Positions 1-8,591 of a DNA stretch of 32,304 bases are shown in pieces; the stretch's first letter is position 1, and each line of letters begins with the position of its first letter. The translations under genes and the position numbers were made by a program. The notes below the pieces were generated by a model, which saw only the letters and a program-made list of their open reading frames with translations, was not told the origin of the DNA and searched no databases. Origin of the DNA: Ruminococcus sp. (GTDB lineage: Bacteria; Bacillota; Clostridia; Oscillospirales; Acutalibacteraceae); contig JAFTGC010000023.1 of NCBI GenBank assembly GCA_017458105.1, forward strand, positions 1 through 32,304, written 5' to 3'.

Positions 1-89
1 CTTTTTCTGTTTTGTGCAACAATATTTCATAATTCTTCTTTGTTTATTATGTGTTGAGAGGCTATCGCTTATTTGCGACAGCCCCCTTT
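1..89 (-). repeat. Left copy of an 89-bp exact inverted repeat
   Basis: Bases 1-89 are the exact reverse complement of 32161-32249. Read on the minus strand, the copy begins with AAAGGGGGC and then forms a hairpin of about 11 bp (arms near 86-76 and 69-59, loop AAATAA, G-U pairs allowed). A short open frame starting MKYCC follows and runs off the window edge. It lies about 120 bases after the end of the leftward-reading pseudogene, so its hairpin could act as a terminator. Identity is certain; function is inferred. Confidence 0.9.
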
Positions 90-209
90 ACTTCGTTATA
101 TTGAAATTGTTGCTTATAGTGTAGGGATAATAATTAATACCAAATGTGACATTAAATCAGTATATTCCTACAAGCATAAATAAAATTTATAATATCGTCC
201 CCTTTTCCC

Positions 210-975
210 CTATTTTTCCTTTTTCGTAATTTCTATCTGATTGATATTGTCTATCATCTTTGCTTCAACATTATACTCATATGTTTTATCTCCGTCAGTC
301 ACAGTCATCACAGTAGAGCCGTACTTTGTCATATGGACGCTTACATAACCCTCTTTAGCGTCAAGAATTTCAGCATTGCCATAAGAGCTGTCCTTAAGCG
401 AGATAACCGCAGAATCAGAAAAGCTCGGTTCGTCGGGCAGATCCATATTCACGCTAACATCTATGGTAGATTTGAAAAATATAATAACCGCTATCACAAT
501 AACTGCCAAAGCAAGACCGGCAAGTCTTTGTTTTATATCATCAAAGAACGCATAAAGATATAGAAGTATCTGAGCGAAACAAAATATAACCGCTATCAAA
601 TGACTCGGAAAATTAAGAACAGCCAGTTTTGTATAGCTGACACCCTGAATCGTTAGATCACAAATCATCGGCGAAAGTATAAGAAGACTCAGCCAATTTC
701 GTTTTTTGAGATACCAACCGACAAACGCCATCGGTAAGGTGAGAATCGTCCAAATAAACCAATAATAGTAATACCCGAAAATTTTAAACCCATCTTCATA
801 AAACGGAATCTGAAAGAGATAAATCAGCGGTTAAAGGATATGTATCCTTAAAAACAGGAACAACAAGGAATATAGTTGTTATAACGGCAGTAGCAACTGC
901 GAATATGATTACATTTAGCCAACTCATTTTGATACCGCCAAAGATCTTATCAGTTAGTTTTCTTAATTTTGTCAT
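210..975 (-). pseudogene. Broken membrane protein gene (frameshift with probable internal deletion)
   Basis: Two adjacent minus-strand reading frames look like the two ends of one membrane protein. The first part (975 to 796; ATG at 975 with AGGAAG 11 bases upstream) encodes a basic start and one membrane helix, then runs into out-of-frame residues and stops at 796. The other frame is open from about 833, directly after a stop. It reads PLIYLFQIPFYEDG and a tyrosine/tryptophan-rich helix into the second part (to 210), which has two more helices and an extracellular beta-like tail ending KKEK. The shape (N-terminal helix, missing middle, in-phase remainder in another frame) fits loss of a segment not divisible by three. 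I remember related clostridial proteins with about 40 more residues at the joint, but could not align them. No function is assigned. A sequencing error could explain the frame change but not the missing segment. Confidence 0.6.
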
Positions 976-987
976 TGTTACAATCAC

Positions 988-1378
988 TTCCTAATTATAA
1001 TAATTATTTTTCTTTCCATATGTGATAAATATCTGCTAAAATCACACCTGAAATATTTTATACCACACCGAGAAACCCGCCCCGGTCACGGTCGATATGG
1101 CAAACTGCAAAACTTCGAAACAATAGTATAGAAAGGGCTACATCACCCTTTTAGAAATATGTTATTATACCGCCGGTACAATTATTGCCACATAATTTCC
1201 AAAGCCTTCGCTGATTTTCTCTTGCTTTTTTTAATAGCAAAATATCGAATTATTTTAATACTATTATAAAAATTTCCTTTTTGCAAAAATAATTCATTTT
1301 TTAACTGCAAAATACAGCTGTTCATGCACACAAGGTGATGTTGAGCCTAATATCAATTTTAGTATGAGGTACAGTTTC
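988..1378. other. Intergenic stretch with no recognised gene
   Basis: A+T-rich, with no plausible ORF and no tRNA or riboswitch signature that I can see. A weak hairpin (AAAGGG ... CCCTTTT near 1132-1152) is present but unconvincing as a terminator. Confidence 0.5.
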
Positions 1379-2632
1379 CTACTTTTTAAACCACAAATCA
1401 CGCTTAGTATTTGAGCCGACATTTACATTGATTTTATACCAAACAATATTTTTGCTGTCAATATAATAATCCAAAATATGCTTAATTGTAATGTCTGAGC
1501 TGACATTCGCCACAGCCGTTTCGGAACTGCTGCAATTCTCAACCAAGGCTGTTCCCGCCTTGACTTCGCACAGACCATCTCCAATAAGAAGCTTTTCACC
1601 CTCTGTTAAAAGCTGTGCATACTTTTGGCTAATTTTTTCTATTTCAAGTGTAACCTTAAAATTATACTCGGTCACAACTTTAAAGTAGTAGATTTTATCT
1701 TTTTTTAGATTAAAAAGCATATCCGCATCGTCACCACGCAGTGAACTGCACACAACCTCAGACTCACCCTCCTGCTTGAGCCTAACACCCCTACCGCCTG
1801 ACAAAGTTATACGGTAATAACCGTTGTTCTTTGCATTAAAAGAAATCATTCCGCCGTTTGAAGCTGAAACTTTTGCCGTGTTATAGGTGTTTAATCCCTC
1901 AAAAGCATTATAGGCTGTGTACTTTCGATATGCACTGTCGCATGGCTTAAACTGAATTCCGTTTTTAATTGCATAATGCTCTGTTATAGTATCCATAACA
2001 CTCGAAAGTGCAAATTTATCAGAGTTATTTGCAAAAGCATTCTTGCCTATTTTCATAATATGCTCGCCGATGGTCATATCACCAAGAGAAACACACCCCG
2101 AAAATGCCTCATCCGAGATTTCTTTAAGATTATCCGGAAAAGAAACTTTGCGGACAAAACGGCAGTCTTTGAACATCCCTCGGCTTATCTTTTGCATATT
2201 CTGAGGAAGTGCCACCGACTGAACAGAAGAATCCTCAAAAACATAATCTCCAAACTCTGCATAATCAGTGTAAAACTCAACATTTTCAAGACTATCGCAT
2301 TTTGAAAATGCCTGTGAGCCGATTTTCTTTACTGTTTTAGGAATTTTAACATCACGAATTTTATCATTATCGTAAAAAGTTTTGTCGGCAATTACCACTA
2401 CATTACGGGCATTGATTGTTTCGGGAATTTTAAGGTCAACATCCTCGCCACTGTAGGAGGTTATCTCAATACCGCTGCCGCAAAGTTTGTAGCTGTACTC
2501 TCTGTTACCGAAAGTTATTATATTTGTAAAATAAAAAAATAATACAATCAAAGCAATCACACAAACCAGCCCTACCGCACCCAGAGTAAGACGCAAAGGA
2601 CTGAGTTTGATTTTTTCGTTTTTGTTATTCAT
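1379..2632 (-). CDS. Membrane-anchored BspA-type leucine-rich repeat protein
   Basis: A 417-residue protein with a short cytoplasmic N-terminus, one membrane helix at about residues 15-36 and an extracellular remainder. Residues about 70-215 carry BspA/LRR_5-type repeats: repeated units of the form IPKTVKKIGSQAFSKCDSL and FPDNLKEISDEAFSGC. The C-terminal half is beta-rich and unrecognised. LRR_5 proteins in gut Clostridia are usually surface proteins implicated in binding, but no ligand can be read here. The ATG at 2632 is preferred over the open frame extending to 2806 because GGAG lies 12 bases upstream, the promoter at 2667-2695 lies inside the longer frame, and that extension would overlap the divergent T-box leader. 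It is transcribed divergently from cysES. Confidence 0.75.
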   Translation of the reverse strand: MNNKNEKIKLSPLRLTLGAVGLVCVIALIVLFFYFTNIITFGNREYSYKLCGSGIEITSYSGEDVDLKIPETINARNVVVIADKTFYDNDKIRDVKIPKTVKKIGSQAFSKCDSLENVEFYTDYAEFGDYVFEDSSVQSVALPQNMQKISRGMFKDCRFVRKVSFPDNLKEISDEAFSGCVSLGDMTIGEHIMKIGKNAFANNSDKFALSSVMDTITEHYAIKNGIQFKPCDSAYRKYTAYNAFEGLNTYNTAKVSASNGGMISFNAKNNGYYRITLSGGRGVRLKQEGESEVVCSSLRGDDADMLFNLKKDKIYYFKVVTEYNFKVTLEIEKISQKYAQLLTEGEKLLIGDGLCEVKAGTALVENCSSSETAVANVSSDITIKHILDYYIDSKNIVWYKINVNVGSNTKRDLWFKK

Positions 2633-2666
2633 ATCGTGACAGAACTCCAAAAAATAATATAGTTTC

Positions 2667-2695
2667 ATAATAACATTTTTGGCGTATAAGGTCAA
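2667..2695 (-). promoter_or_regulatory. Sigma-A type promoter for the LRR gene
   Basis: Minus strand: TTGACC, 17-bp spacer, TATTAT. It is divergent from and only 28 bases away from the -35 of the T-box promoter. Confidence 0.6.
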
Positions 2696-2723
2696 GATTG
2701 TGCATAAATAATCCTGTAAGCTA

Positions 2724-2752
2724 TTGCAATTTTTACTCTTTTCATATATAAT
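2724..2752 (+). promoter_or_regulatory. Promoter of the T-box cysES transcript
   Basis: TTGCAA, 17-bp spacer, TATAAT, placed just upstream of the T-box leader. Confidence 0.65.
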
Positions 2753-2764
2753 TAAAGTGATAAT

Positions 2765-3018
2765 TGAAAACGGCAATGACTGAGAAAGTAACCGAAAAAC
2801 AACCAAAAGAGAGCAGGCATCATCGGCTGAAAATGCCTGTGGGGGAAGTTTTGGCGAAGTGCACTCACGAGCTGACAGAGTGAAATGTTGTTAATTTAAC
2901 CTTAGCTCTGTCCGTATTCCTGCGTTAAAGGATTTGAGGGTTTTGTTTAATATCAAAACCAAACTCAGGTGGAACCACGGTAATGCGTCCTGTACTTATG
3001 TACGGGACTTTTTGTTTT
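2765..3018 (+). promoter_or_regulatory. T-box leader, cysteine-specific
   Basis: The leader opens with the stem I element AATGACTGAGAAAGTAA. The specifier region GAAG-TGC-ACTCACGAG places codon TGC (2860-2862), a cysteine codon. The T-box sequence AGGTGGAACCACGG at 2967-2980 is followed by a terminator: arms 2987-2995 and 3000-3008, loop TTAT, then TTTTT. By the known T-box mechanism, uncharged tRNA-Cys would stabilise the antiterminator and allow transcription of cysE and cysS. Specifier and gene function agree. Confidence 0.93.
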
Positions 3019-3075
3019 ATCGGCATACTATATAATATTACTCTCAATTAAGGCAACAACGGAGTTGACATATAA

Positions 3076-3714
3076 ATGTTCAGAACAATGAAATCCGACC
3101 TGGACGCGGTTATGGAGCGTGACCCTGCCGCACGCAACAGGCTGGAGGTTTTTCTGCTCTACTCGGGCTACAAAGCGGTGCGAAGCCACCGACGGGCTCA
3201 CTGGTTTTTTAACCATAATATGAAGTTAATCGCACGCTTTATCAGCCAACGAAGCCGTCATAAAACAGGCATTGAAATTCACCCGGGTGCCAAAATCGGC
3301 AAAGGGCTTTTCATAGACCACGGTATGGGTGTTGTCATCGGTGAAACAACTATAATCGGTGAAAACTGCACTCTCTATCAAGGTGTAACCCTTGGCGGAA
3401 CAGGTAAAGAAACCGGCAAACGCCACCCTACCCTTGGCAACAATGTTCTGGTGGGCAGCGGTGCAAAAGTACTGGGACCGTTTAAAATCGGTGATAACTC
3501 AAGGATAGCCGCCGGAGCAGTTGTGCTTAACGAAATTCCGCCCGACTGCACAGCCGTGGGAGTTCCTGCTCAAGTTGTTAAAATGCACGGTGAGCGTATT
3601 GACATCCTTGACCAAATACACTATACAAACCCTGTAACCCAGCAAATACAAAAGCTTAACAAAGAAATTGCAAAATTAAAAGAAAGACTAAATTCTCTGG
3701 AGGCAAACAAATGA
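3076..3714 (+). CDS. cysE: Serine O-acetyltransferase
   Basis: A 212-residue enzyme that would acetylate L-serine with acetyl-CoA to O-acetylserine, the precursor that cysteine synthase uses. It has an alpha-helical N-terminal part followed by a left-handed beta-helix of hexapeptide repeats (HPGAKIGKGLFIDHGMGVVIGE, ENCTLYQGVTLGGTG, HPTLGNNVLVGSGAKVLG). The DHGMGVVIGE segment holds the catalytic His of the family, and the G-V-P-A-Q-V-V end closes the helix. It carries a short coiled-coil-like tail and is smaller than the E. coli enzyme (273), as is common in Firmicutes. It is the first gene after the T-box leader, and its stop overlaps the cysS start (ATGA), so the two are translationally coupled. 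Cysteine starvation sensed through tRNA-Cys would raise both precursor synthesis and tRNA charging. Confidence 0.95.
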   Translation: MFRTMKSDLDAVMERDPAARNRLEVFLLYSGYKAVRSHRRAHWFFNHNMKLIARFISQRSRHKTGIEIHPGAKIGKGLFIDHGMGVVIGETTIIGENCTLYQGVTLGGTGKETGKRHPTLGNNVLVGSGAKVLGPFKIGDNSRIAAGAVVLNEIPPDCTAVGVPAQVVKMHGERIDILDQIHYTNPVTQQIQKLNKEIAKLKERLNSLEANK

Positions 3715-5120
3715 TACTTTACAATACTTTGGGTAATAAAAAAATGGAATTTATACCTCATACCGAGGGCAAAGTCAATATGTACACCTGCGGACCTACT
3801 GTATATCACTATGCACACATAGGCAACCTGCGTACCTATATTATGGAAGATGTTCTTGAAAAATACCTAAGATACATTGGATATGATGTAAAAAGGGTTA
3901 TGAACATAACCGATGTGGGTCACCTATCAAGCGACGCCGACACAGGCGAGGACAAAATGCTGGCAGGTGCAAAGCGTGAGCATAAGTCTGTACTTGAAAT
4001 TGCCGACTTTTACACCAAGGCATTTTTCAACGACTGCAAAAAACTCAATATTAAAACCCCGGATGTAGTGGAACCTGCCACACACTGTATTCCCGAATTT
4101 ATTAAAATGATAGAGGTTCTTCTTGACAAGGGCTACGCCTACAGCTCAGGCGGAAATGTTTACTTTGATACTTCCAAACTGGACGAATACTATGTTTTTG
4201 GCAATCAAACTCAGGATGACCTTGCTGTCGGTGTGCGTGATGATGTTGACGAGGACGAAAACAAGAGGAATAAAACCGATTTTGTGCTGTGGTTTACAAA
4301 GAGCAAATTTGACGACCAGGAGCTTAAATGGGAAAGTCCATGGGGCTACGGCTATCCGGGTTGGCACATAGAATGTTCGGCAATATCCATCAAGCACACG
4401 GGTGAATACCTTGATATACACTGCGGTGGCGTTGACAACGCTTTTCCTCACCACACCAATGAAATAGCCCAAAGCGAGGCATACATCGGTCACAAATGGT
4501 GTCCGTACTGGTTCCATGTTACGCACCTGCTTGATGCAAGGGGAAAAATGAGCAAAAGCAAGGGCGACTTCCTCACTGTTTCGCTTTTGGAAGAAAAGGG
4601 CTACAATCCGCTGGTTTACAGAATGTTTTGCCTGCAATCCCACTACAAAAAGCCTCTTACTTTTAGTTATGAAAACCTTGACAATGTGACAAAGGCATAC
4701 AACAAGTTGGTTAAAAAGGTTGCAAGCCTGAAAGCTGACGGCGAACCTAACCTGAGCGATGCACAACCGCTGCTTGACAAGTTCAAAAACAATATGGATA
4801 ACGACCTTAACACATCCCTGGGAATTACCTGTTTGTATGATGTTCTTAAGGCAAAAATCAGCGATGCAACCAAGCTGTATATAATAGAAAAGTTCGATAC
4901 CGTCCTGGGGCTTGACCTCATAAACGCCGCAAAACAGTTAAATGAAAAGCCAAAGACTGAAATTGACACTGCTAAAATTGAAGAACTGATTGCCAAACGC
5001 ACAGAAGCACGAGCCCATAAAGACTGGGCAACAGCCGACGCTATCCGTGACGAACTCACCGCAATGAATATAATAATCAAAGACACTCCAAACGGAATTA
5101 GCTGGTCGGTTAAGGAATAA
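3711..5120 (+). CDS. cysS: Cysteinyl-tRNA synthetase
   Basis: A 469-residue class I aminoacyl-tRNA synthetase that charges tRNA-Cys in the cytoplasm. Cys27 (TCGPTVYHYAHIGN) starts the zinc-binding and HIGH region, with HIGN at 36-39. HCGGVDNAFPHHTNE carries further zinc and active-site residues, and KMSKS is at 279-283. The C-terminal DALR-type helical domain and the short anticodon-binding tail are intact, and the length is normal for the family. It overlaps cysE by 4 bases and shares its T-box control, so the enzyme is regulated by its own tRNA substrate. The unit ends at the hairpin 5131-5171. Confidence 0.97.
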   Translation: MILYNTLGNKKMEFIPHTEGKVNMYTCGPTVYHYAHIGNLRTYIMEDVLEKYLRYIGYDVKRVMNITDVGHLSSDADTGEDKMLAGAKREHKSVLEIADFYTKAFFNDCKKLNIKTPDVVEPATHCIPEFIKMIEVLLDKGYAYSSGGNVYFDTSKLDEYYVFGNQTQDDLAVGVRDDVDEDENKRNKTDFVLWFTKSKFDDQELKWESPWGYGYPGWHIECSAISIKHTGEYLDIHCGGVDNAFPHHTNEIAQSEAYIGHKWCPYWFHVTHLLDARGKMSKSKGDFLTVSLLEEKGYNPLVYRMFCLQSHYKKPLTFSYENLDNVTKAYNKLVKKVASLKADGEPNLSDAQPLLDKFKNNMDNDLNTSLGITCLYDVLKAKISDATKLYIIEKFDTVLGLDLINAAKQLNEKPKTEIDTAKIEELIAKRTEARAHKDWATADAIRDELTAMNIIIKDTPNGISWSVKE

Positions 5121-5130
5121 TAAAACAAGC

Positions 5131-5171
5131 CCTCCGCATAAATTATATTAGTAATTTATGCGGAGGTTTTT
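5131..5171 (+). terminator. Terminator of cysES that also contains the next gene's ribosome binding site
   Basis: A perfect 15-bp stem (5131-5145 with 5152-5166, loop TATTAG) is followed by TTTTT. The 3' arm ends in GCGGAGG, the Shine-Dalgarno sequence of the ATG at 5172. The same hairpin therefore looks like both an intrinsic terminator and a ribosome-binding-site sequestering structure. Confidence 0.85.
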
Positions 5172-5942
5172 ATGAAACTGTACATAATTGATAAAAAGGG
5201 GATTTTAATTGCCCTAAGTTGCCTTATTGTTGCACTTATAGGAATTGGTATAATGACAAGTACAGGACTTGAGGCAGTAACCACCATAAACGAAGAACGC
5301 AAACTGCCCATTTACTCGGTTGAAACAGACAAAAAGCAGGTTTCGATCTCGTTTGACGCAGCATGGGGTGACGAACAAACACACAAACTTCTGAACATTT
5401 TAGATCAGTACGATGTAAAAGCAACCTTTTTTCTGGTGGGTGACTGGGTTGATAAATACCCCGACGATGTCAAGGATATTGCCGATGCAGGTCATGATGT
5501 TGGCAATCACAGCGACACCCACCCACATATGACAGAGATGTCAGCAGATGCTCAGAAAAAAGAAATATCAGCCTGCAACGATAAAATAAAGGCGATAACC
5601 GGCAAAGAAACGACACTTTTCCGTGCACCTTTTGGTGATTATAATAACTCGGTTGTAGAAAGCGTGCAAAGCCTTAATATGTACTGCGTACAATGGGATA
5701 TTGATTCACTCGACTGGAAAGACCCCTCACCGTCCGAAATGGTAGATAAAATTGTGCCTAATCTTCAAAACGGAAGCATAATTTTGATGCACAACGGAGC
5801 CACCAACACCCCCGAAGCACTGCCGATGATAATCGAGGCTGTCCGCAACAGTGGCTATGAGTTTGTTCCGCTTTCAAAATTGGTATGCAAAAATTGCAAA
5901 CTAAAATACAAAACCGATGTAACAGGCAGGGTTATAGGTTAA
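5172..5942 (+). CDS. PdaB-like polysaccharide deacetylase (NodB domain)
   Basis: A 256-residue protein with an N-terminal signal anchor (about residues 9-30) and an extracytoplasmic NodB/carbohydrate esterase 4 domain. It has SFDAAWGD (catalytic Asp, in the AAWG variant typical of the PdaB sporulation family), the metal-binding pair in GNHSDTHPHM, the RAPFGDYN arginine motif, and LMHNGA near the end. Such enzymes remove acetyl groups from peptidoglycan or related polymers; PdaB in Bacillus is needed for stable spores. That role is inferred from motif resemblance only. Its GGAGG lies inside the upstream terminator stem, and I see no separate promoter, so expression probably depends on read-through or on a start inside the hairpin region. 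It ends at a bidirectional terminator shared with map. Confidence 0.85.
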   Translation: MKLYIIDKKGILIALSCLIVALIGIGIMTSTGLEAVTTINEERKLPIYSVETDKKQVSISFDAAWGDEQTHKLLNILDQYDVKATFFLVGDWVDKYPDDVKDIADAGHDVGNHSDTHPHMTEMSADAQKKEISACNDKIKAITGKETTLFRAPFGDYNNSVVESVQSLNMYCVQWDIDSLDWKDPSPSEMVDKIVPNLQNGSIILMHNGATNTPEALPMIIEAVRNSGYEFVPLSKLVCKNCKLKYKTDVTGRVIG

Positions 5943-5987
5943 AAAATAAGACAGCATAGCACTTAGTACTATGCTGCCTTATTTTTT
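5941..5987. terminator. Bidirectional terminator between pdaB-like gene and map
   Basis: A-tract, CAGCATAG / CTATGCTG stem, then T-tract. It is symmetric enough to end both converging transcripts and overlaps the map stop codon. Confidence 0.85.
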
Positions 5988-6861
5988 ACCAACTGAGCAC
6001 CTCGTGACCGTCCTCGGTGACAAGTACCATAATCTCCCACTGAGCGGACGGAAGTCCGTCCTTGGTATAAACCTCCCAGTTATTTTTCTTATCGGTGAAA
6101 ATATCCGGCTTACCCATATTGACCATAGGTTCAATTGTAAAAATCATACCCGGCACCATAAGCATCTCTTCCCCACGCTTAAATGTGTAGCCTACCCATG
6201 GGTCTTCGTGAAACTCCAGCCCAACACCGTGACCACCGATTTCACGCACAACCGAATAACCGTTGTTCAAAACGTGTGTATGCACTGCCTCTGCCATATC
6301 ACCCAAAAATCCCCACGGCTTAACCTGCTCTAAACCAAGGTAAACACATTCCCGTGTAACATCAACAAGCTTTTTCTTCTCAGGGCTGACTTCGCCAATG
6401 CAGAACATCCTTGAAGAATCGGAAAAATATCCGTTCAAAATTGACGAACAATCGACATTTACAATATCTCCGCTTTTTAACACAACTTTATCCGACGGAA
6501 AACCGTGGCACACCTGATTGTTGAGCGAAGTACATACGCTGTAAGGATAGCCTTCGTAATTCAACGGAGCAGGAATACCGCCCATATCGGTTGTCATTTC
6601 GTAGACAATTTTATTAATCTCGGCAGTTGTCATACCCTCGTGAATATTCTGCTCTATATAATCCAGGACTGCAACATTGATTTTACAGCTTTCTTTAATT
6701 TTTTCAATCTGTTGCGGTGTTTTTATGATTTTATGACCGGGAACAATATGACCCTCAGCCTCAATAAAGCTGATTTTATCATCAAAATCTCTGTGGCAGG
6801 ATTTATATTTTTTTCCGCTTCCACACCAACACGGTTCGTTTCTTCCTATTTTATTAGACAT
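5986..6861 (-). CDS. map: Type I methionine aminopeptidase with N-terminal SEC-C zinc motif
   Basis: A 291-residue enzyme that removes the initiator methionine from new proteins. Residues 8-23 form a SEC-C zinc motif (EPCWCGSGKKYKSCH; C11, C13, C22, H23). The pita-bread catalytic domain follows, with metal ligands D137, D148, H211, E244 and E276 all present, plus H119. The SEC-C extension is also known from SecA and from some clostridial and plant aminopeptidases, where it may aid ribosome contact; that role is inferred. It has its own consensus promoter at 6917-6945, and a palindrome (6890-6909) sits right at the expected transcript start. The start has AAGG just upstream. Confidence 0.95.
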   Translation of the reverse strand: MSNKIGRNEPCWCGSGKKYKSCHRDFDDKISFIEAEGHIVPGHKIIKTPQQIEKIKESCKINVAVLDYIEQNIHEGMTTAEINKIVYEMTTDMGGIPAPLNYEGYPYSVCTSLNNQVCHGFPSDKVVLKSGDIVNVDCSSILNGYFSDSSRMFCIGEVSPEKKKLVDVTRECVYLGLEQVKPWGFLGDMAEAVHTHVLNNGYSVVREIGGHGVGLEFHEDPWVGYTFKRGEEMLMVPGMIFTIEPMVNMGKPDIFTDKKNNWEVYTKDGLPSAQWEIMVLVTEDGHEVLSW

Positions 6862-6889
6862 TAATCATACCTTCTCAATATCTGTTCGT

Positions 6890-6909
6890 TGGTTAGCTAC
6901 AGCTAACCA
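6890..6909 (-). promoter_or_regulatory. Palindrome at the map transcript start
   Basis: An 8-bp perfect dyad, TGGTTAGC / GCTAACCA with a 4-base centre, lies 7-27 bases after the -10 box of the map promoter. It could be a repressor operator or a 5' hairpin. Confidence 0.6.
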
Positions 6910-6916
6910 CATAACT

Positions 6917-6945
6917 ACTATATAACAAACAAAACTTTGTGTCAA
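6917..6945 (-). promoter_or_regulatory. Promoter of map
   Basis: Minus strand TTGACA, 17-bp spacer, TATAGT, starting 3 bases after the rsmI stop codon. Confidence 0.8.
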
Positions 6946-6948
6946 GCC

Positions 6949-7770
6949 CTAAACAAGATTTTTATAAATCTCATTTTTCTTAAAACCTGTAATCGCTGCC
7001 GACTGCTTACTTGCGTCTGTTGCTTTTACTCCGTCCGCAATAAGCTTCTTTGCAATCTCAACAGCTTGTTCAAGGGTGTAGCTTTCGTCACTTTCACTCT
7101 TTGGCTTACCTGCCATTACAAGGACAATTTCACCCTTTAAACTGCCGTTTGCGTAATCTTCAAGTGCCTTTGTAGTTGTTGTACGGATAACTTCTTCGTG
7201 AACTTTTGTTATTTCACGCACTATAGATAATTTTCTGTCAGGAAAATATTTGGCAAAGTCTACCAGGGTGTTGCTCAATTTGTGAGGAGCTTCATAAAAA
7301 ATCATAGTGCGTTCTTCTTTGAGCAGGCTTTCAAGATGTTCCCTTCGACTCTTTTTATTTACACTCAAAAATCCCTCAAAGGCAAACCGACCCGTTGGCA
7401 AACCCGAAATTGCCAGTGCCGAGGCAAATGCAGTCGGACCCGGAATAACCACGGTGGTTATTCCCTTTTCTTCACACTGCATAATAAGCAACTCGCCGGG
7501 GTCGCTCACACACGGCATACCTGCATCGGTAACAATCGCACAGTTTTCGCCGTTCAGAATCCTCTGCGTGATAATTTCGCCACGCTGTAGTTTGTTGTGT
7601 TCAAAATAACTGACCATCTCCTTTTTAATTCCAAAATGATTCAACAACTTAAGCGTAACACGAGTATCCTCGGCTGCAATAAAGTCCACCGAACTCAGAG
7701 TTTCAACCGCACGGGGTGAAAAATCGTTCAAATTTCCGATTGGCGTACCAACCACATACAAAATTCCCAT
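6949..7770 (-). CDS. rsmI: 16S rRNA 2'-O-ribose C1402 methyltransferase
   Basis: A 273-residue SAM-dependent methyltransferase of the tetrapyrrole-methylase fold that methylates the ribose of C1402 in the decoding centre of 16S rRNA. Family motifs include VVGTPIGNLND near the start, AAEDTR, VSDAGMPCVSDPG (TDAGMP variant), IPGPTAF and a C-terminal extension rich in alanine and lysine. Length and order match the YraL/RsmI family. AGGAG lies 5 bases before the ATG. Only 8 bases separate it from the upstream methyltransferase gene, so the two are probably cotranscribed. Confidence 0.95.
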   Translation of the reverse strand: MGILYVVGTPIGNLNDFSPRAVETLSSVDFIAAEDTRVTLKLLNHFGIKKEMVSYFEHNKLQRGEIITQRILNGENCAIVTDAGMPCVSDPGELLIMQCEEKGITTVVIPGPTAFASALAISGLPTGRFAFEGFLSVNKKSRREHLESLLKEERTMIFYEAPHKLSNTLVDFAKYFPDRKLSIVREITKVHEEVIRTTTTKALEDYANGSLKGEIVLVMAGKPKSESDESYTLEQAVEIAKKLIADGVKATDASKQSAAITGFKKNEIYKNLV

Positions 7771-7778
7771 AAAAACTC

Positions 7779-8510
7779 CTATGATTTGTAATCTCCGTAT
7801 ATGTCAAGCATTTCTTGCGAAAAATCTCCGCTTGCATTTTCAATAAATAAAGTAGGCTCCACTGTCATAAAACCACGCTTTCCACCCTTGCGGCCTTCTA
7901 ACAAAAACAATTTTGGTGGCTTTGAAATCCGCTGTTGAACAAGCCTCAGTCGCTTTGGTTCAAGGTTATTTTTCCGAAAAATCTGCATAGCGTCTGTCAA
8001 CCTTTCGGGACGCTGACACATACAGAACCGACCGCCAAAGTTAAGCAGCCGTGAGGCAACACTAACTATATCTTCCATAGTGCAAAGGGTTTCGTGCCGA
8101 GCAGTCTTTTTACCGATATTAGGATTGTAAATTCCCGTACCTGCCTCCTTATAAGGCGGATTGCAGACAACAAGATTATAGTACCCAAACGGAAGCTTGC
8201 CTTTTAAATCCTTTAAATCGGAATTTAATACAGTCACCCCTGAAAGAGAGTTTAGCTCAATACTTCTTTTGAGCATATCACAGGCATCGGGCTGAATTTC
8301 GACAGCTGTAATTTCAGAGGCTTTTCCGTCTTTTTTCATAAGCAGCGGTATAGTGCCGCAGCCACAACCAAGCTCAACAACCTTGTCGGACTTTTTAGGA
8401 CTTGAAAAATGGCTTAATAAAATTGTATCTGTTGAAAACCGGTGAATATCGCTTACTATAATTTTTATGTTATTGCCCAACGGCTCGAAATGTTCGGTTT
8501 TTTTCAGCAT
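7779..8510 (-). CDS. TrmN6/YfiC-like tRNA (adenine-N6) methyltransferase
   Basis: A 243-residue Rossmann-fold methyltransferase. ELGCGCGTIP (46-55) is the SAM-binding loop and VVCNPPY (114-120) the N6-adenine type catalytic motif. The N-terminal ITxDxxLL-like segment (SDIHRFSTDTILL) matches the tRNA1(Val) A37 methyltransferase (TrmN6, YfiC/YabB) family. An ATG at 8510 with GGAGTG five bases upstream is preferred over an in-frame start at 8540, which has no ribosome binding site. It is immediately upstream of rsmI, a pairing seen widely in Firmicutes, so both are likely RNA-modification functions in one operon. The exact tRNA target is inferred from family resemblance. Confidence 0.87.
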   Translation of the reverse strand: MLKKTEHFEPLGNNIKIIVSDIHRFSTDTILLSHFSSPKKSDKVVELGCGCGTIPLLMKKDGKASEITAVEIQPDACDMLKRSIELNSLSGVTVLNSDLKDLKGKLPFGYYNLVVCNPPYKEAGTGIYNPNIGKKTARHETLCTMEDIVSVASRLLNFGGRFCMCQRPERLTDAMQIFRKNNLEPKRLRLVQQRISKPPKLFLLEGRKGGKRGFMTVEPTLFIENASGDFSQEMLDIYGDYKS

Positions 8511-8591
8511 TTCTACACTCCATATAAAAAACTGTGACACACCAAAGGTAGTGCCACAGCCTTTTTCCTAACTTCTCTCAAATTTTGCCTC

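Noticed and set aside
2633-2806. Longer N-terminus for the leucine-rich repeat protein
   Set aside because: The extension would cover its own promoter and the divergent T-box promoter and has no ribosome binding site at its start.
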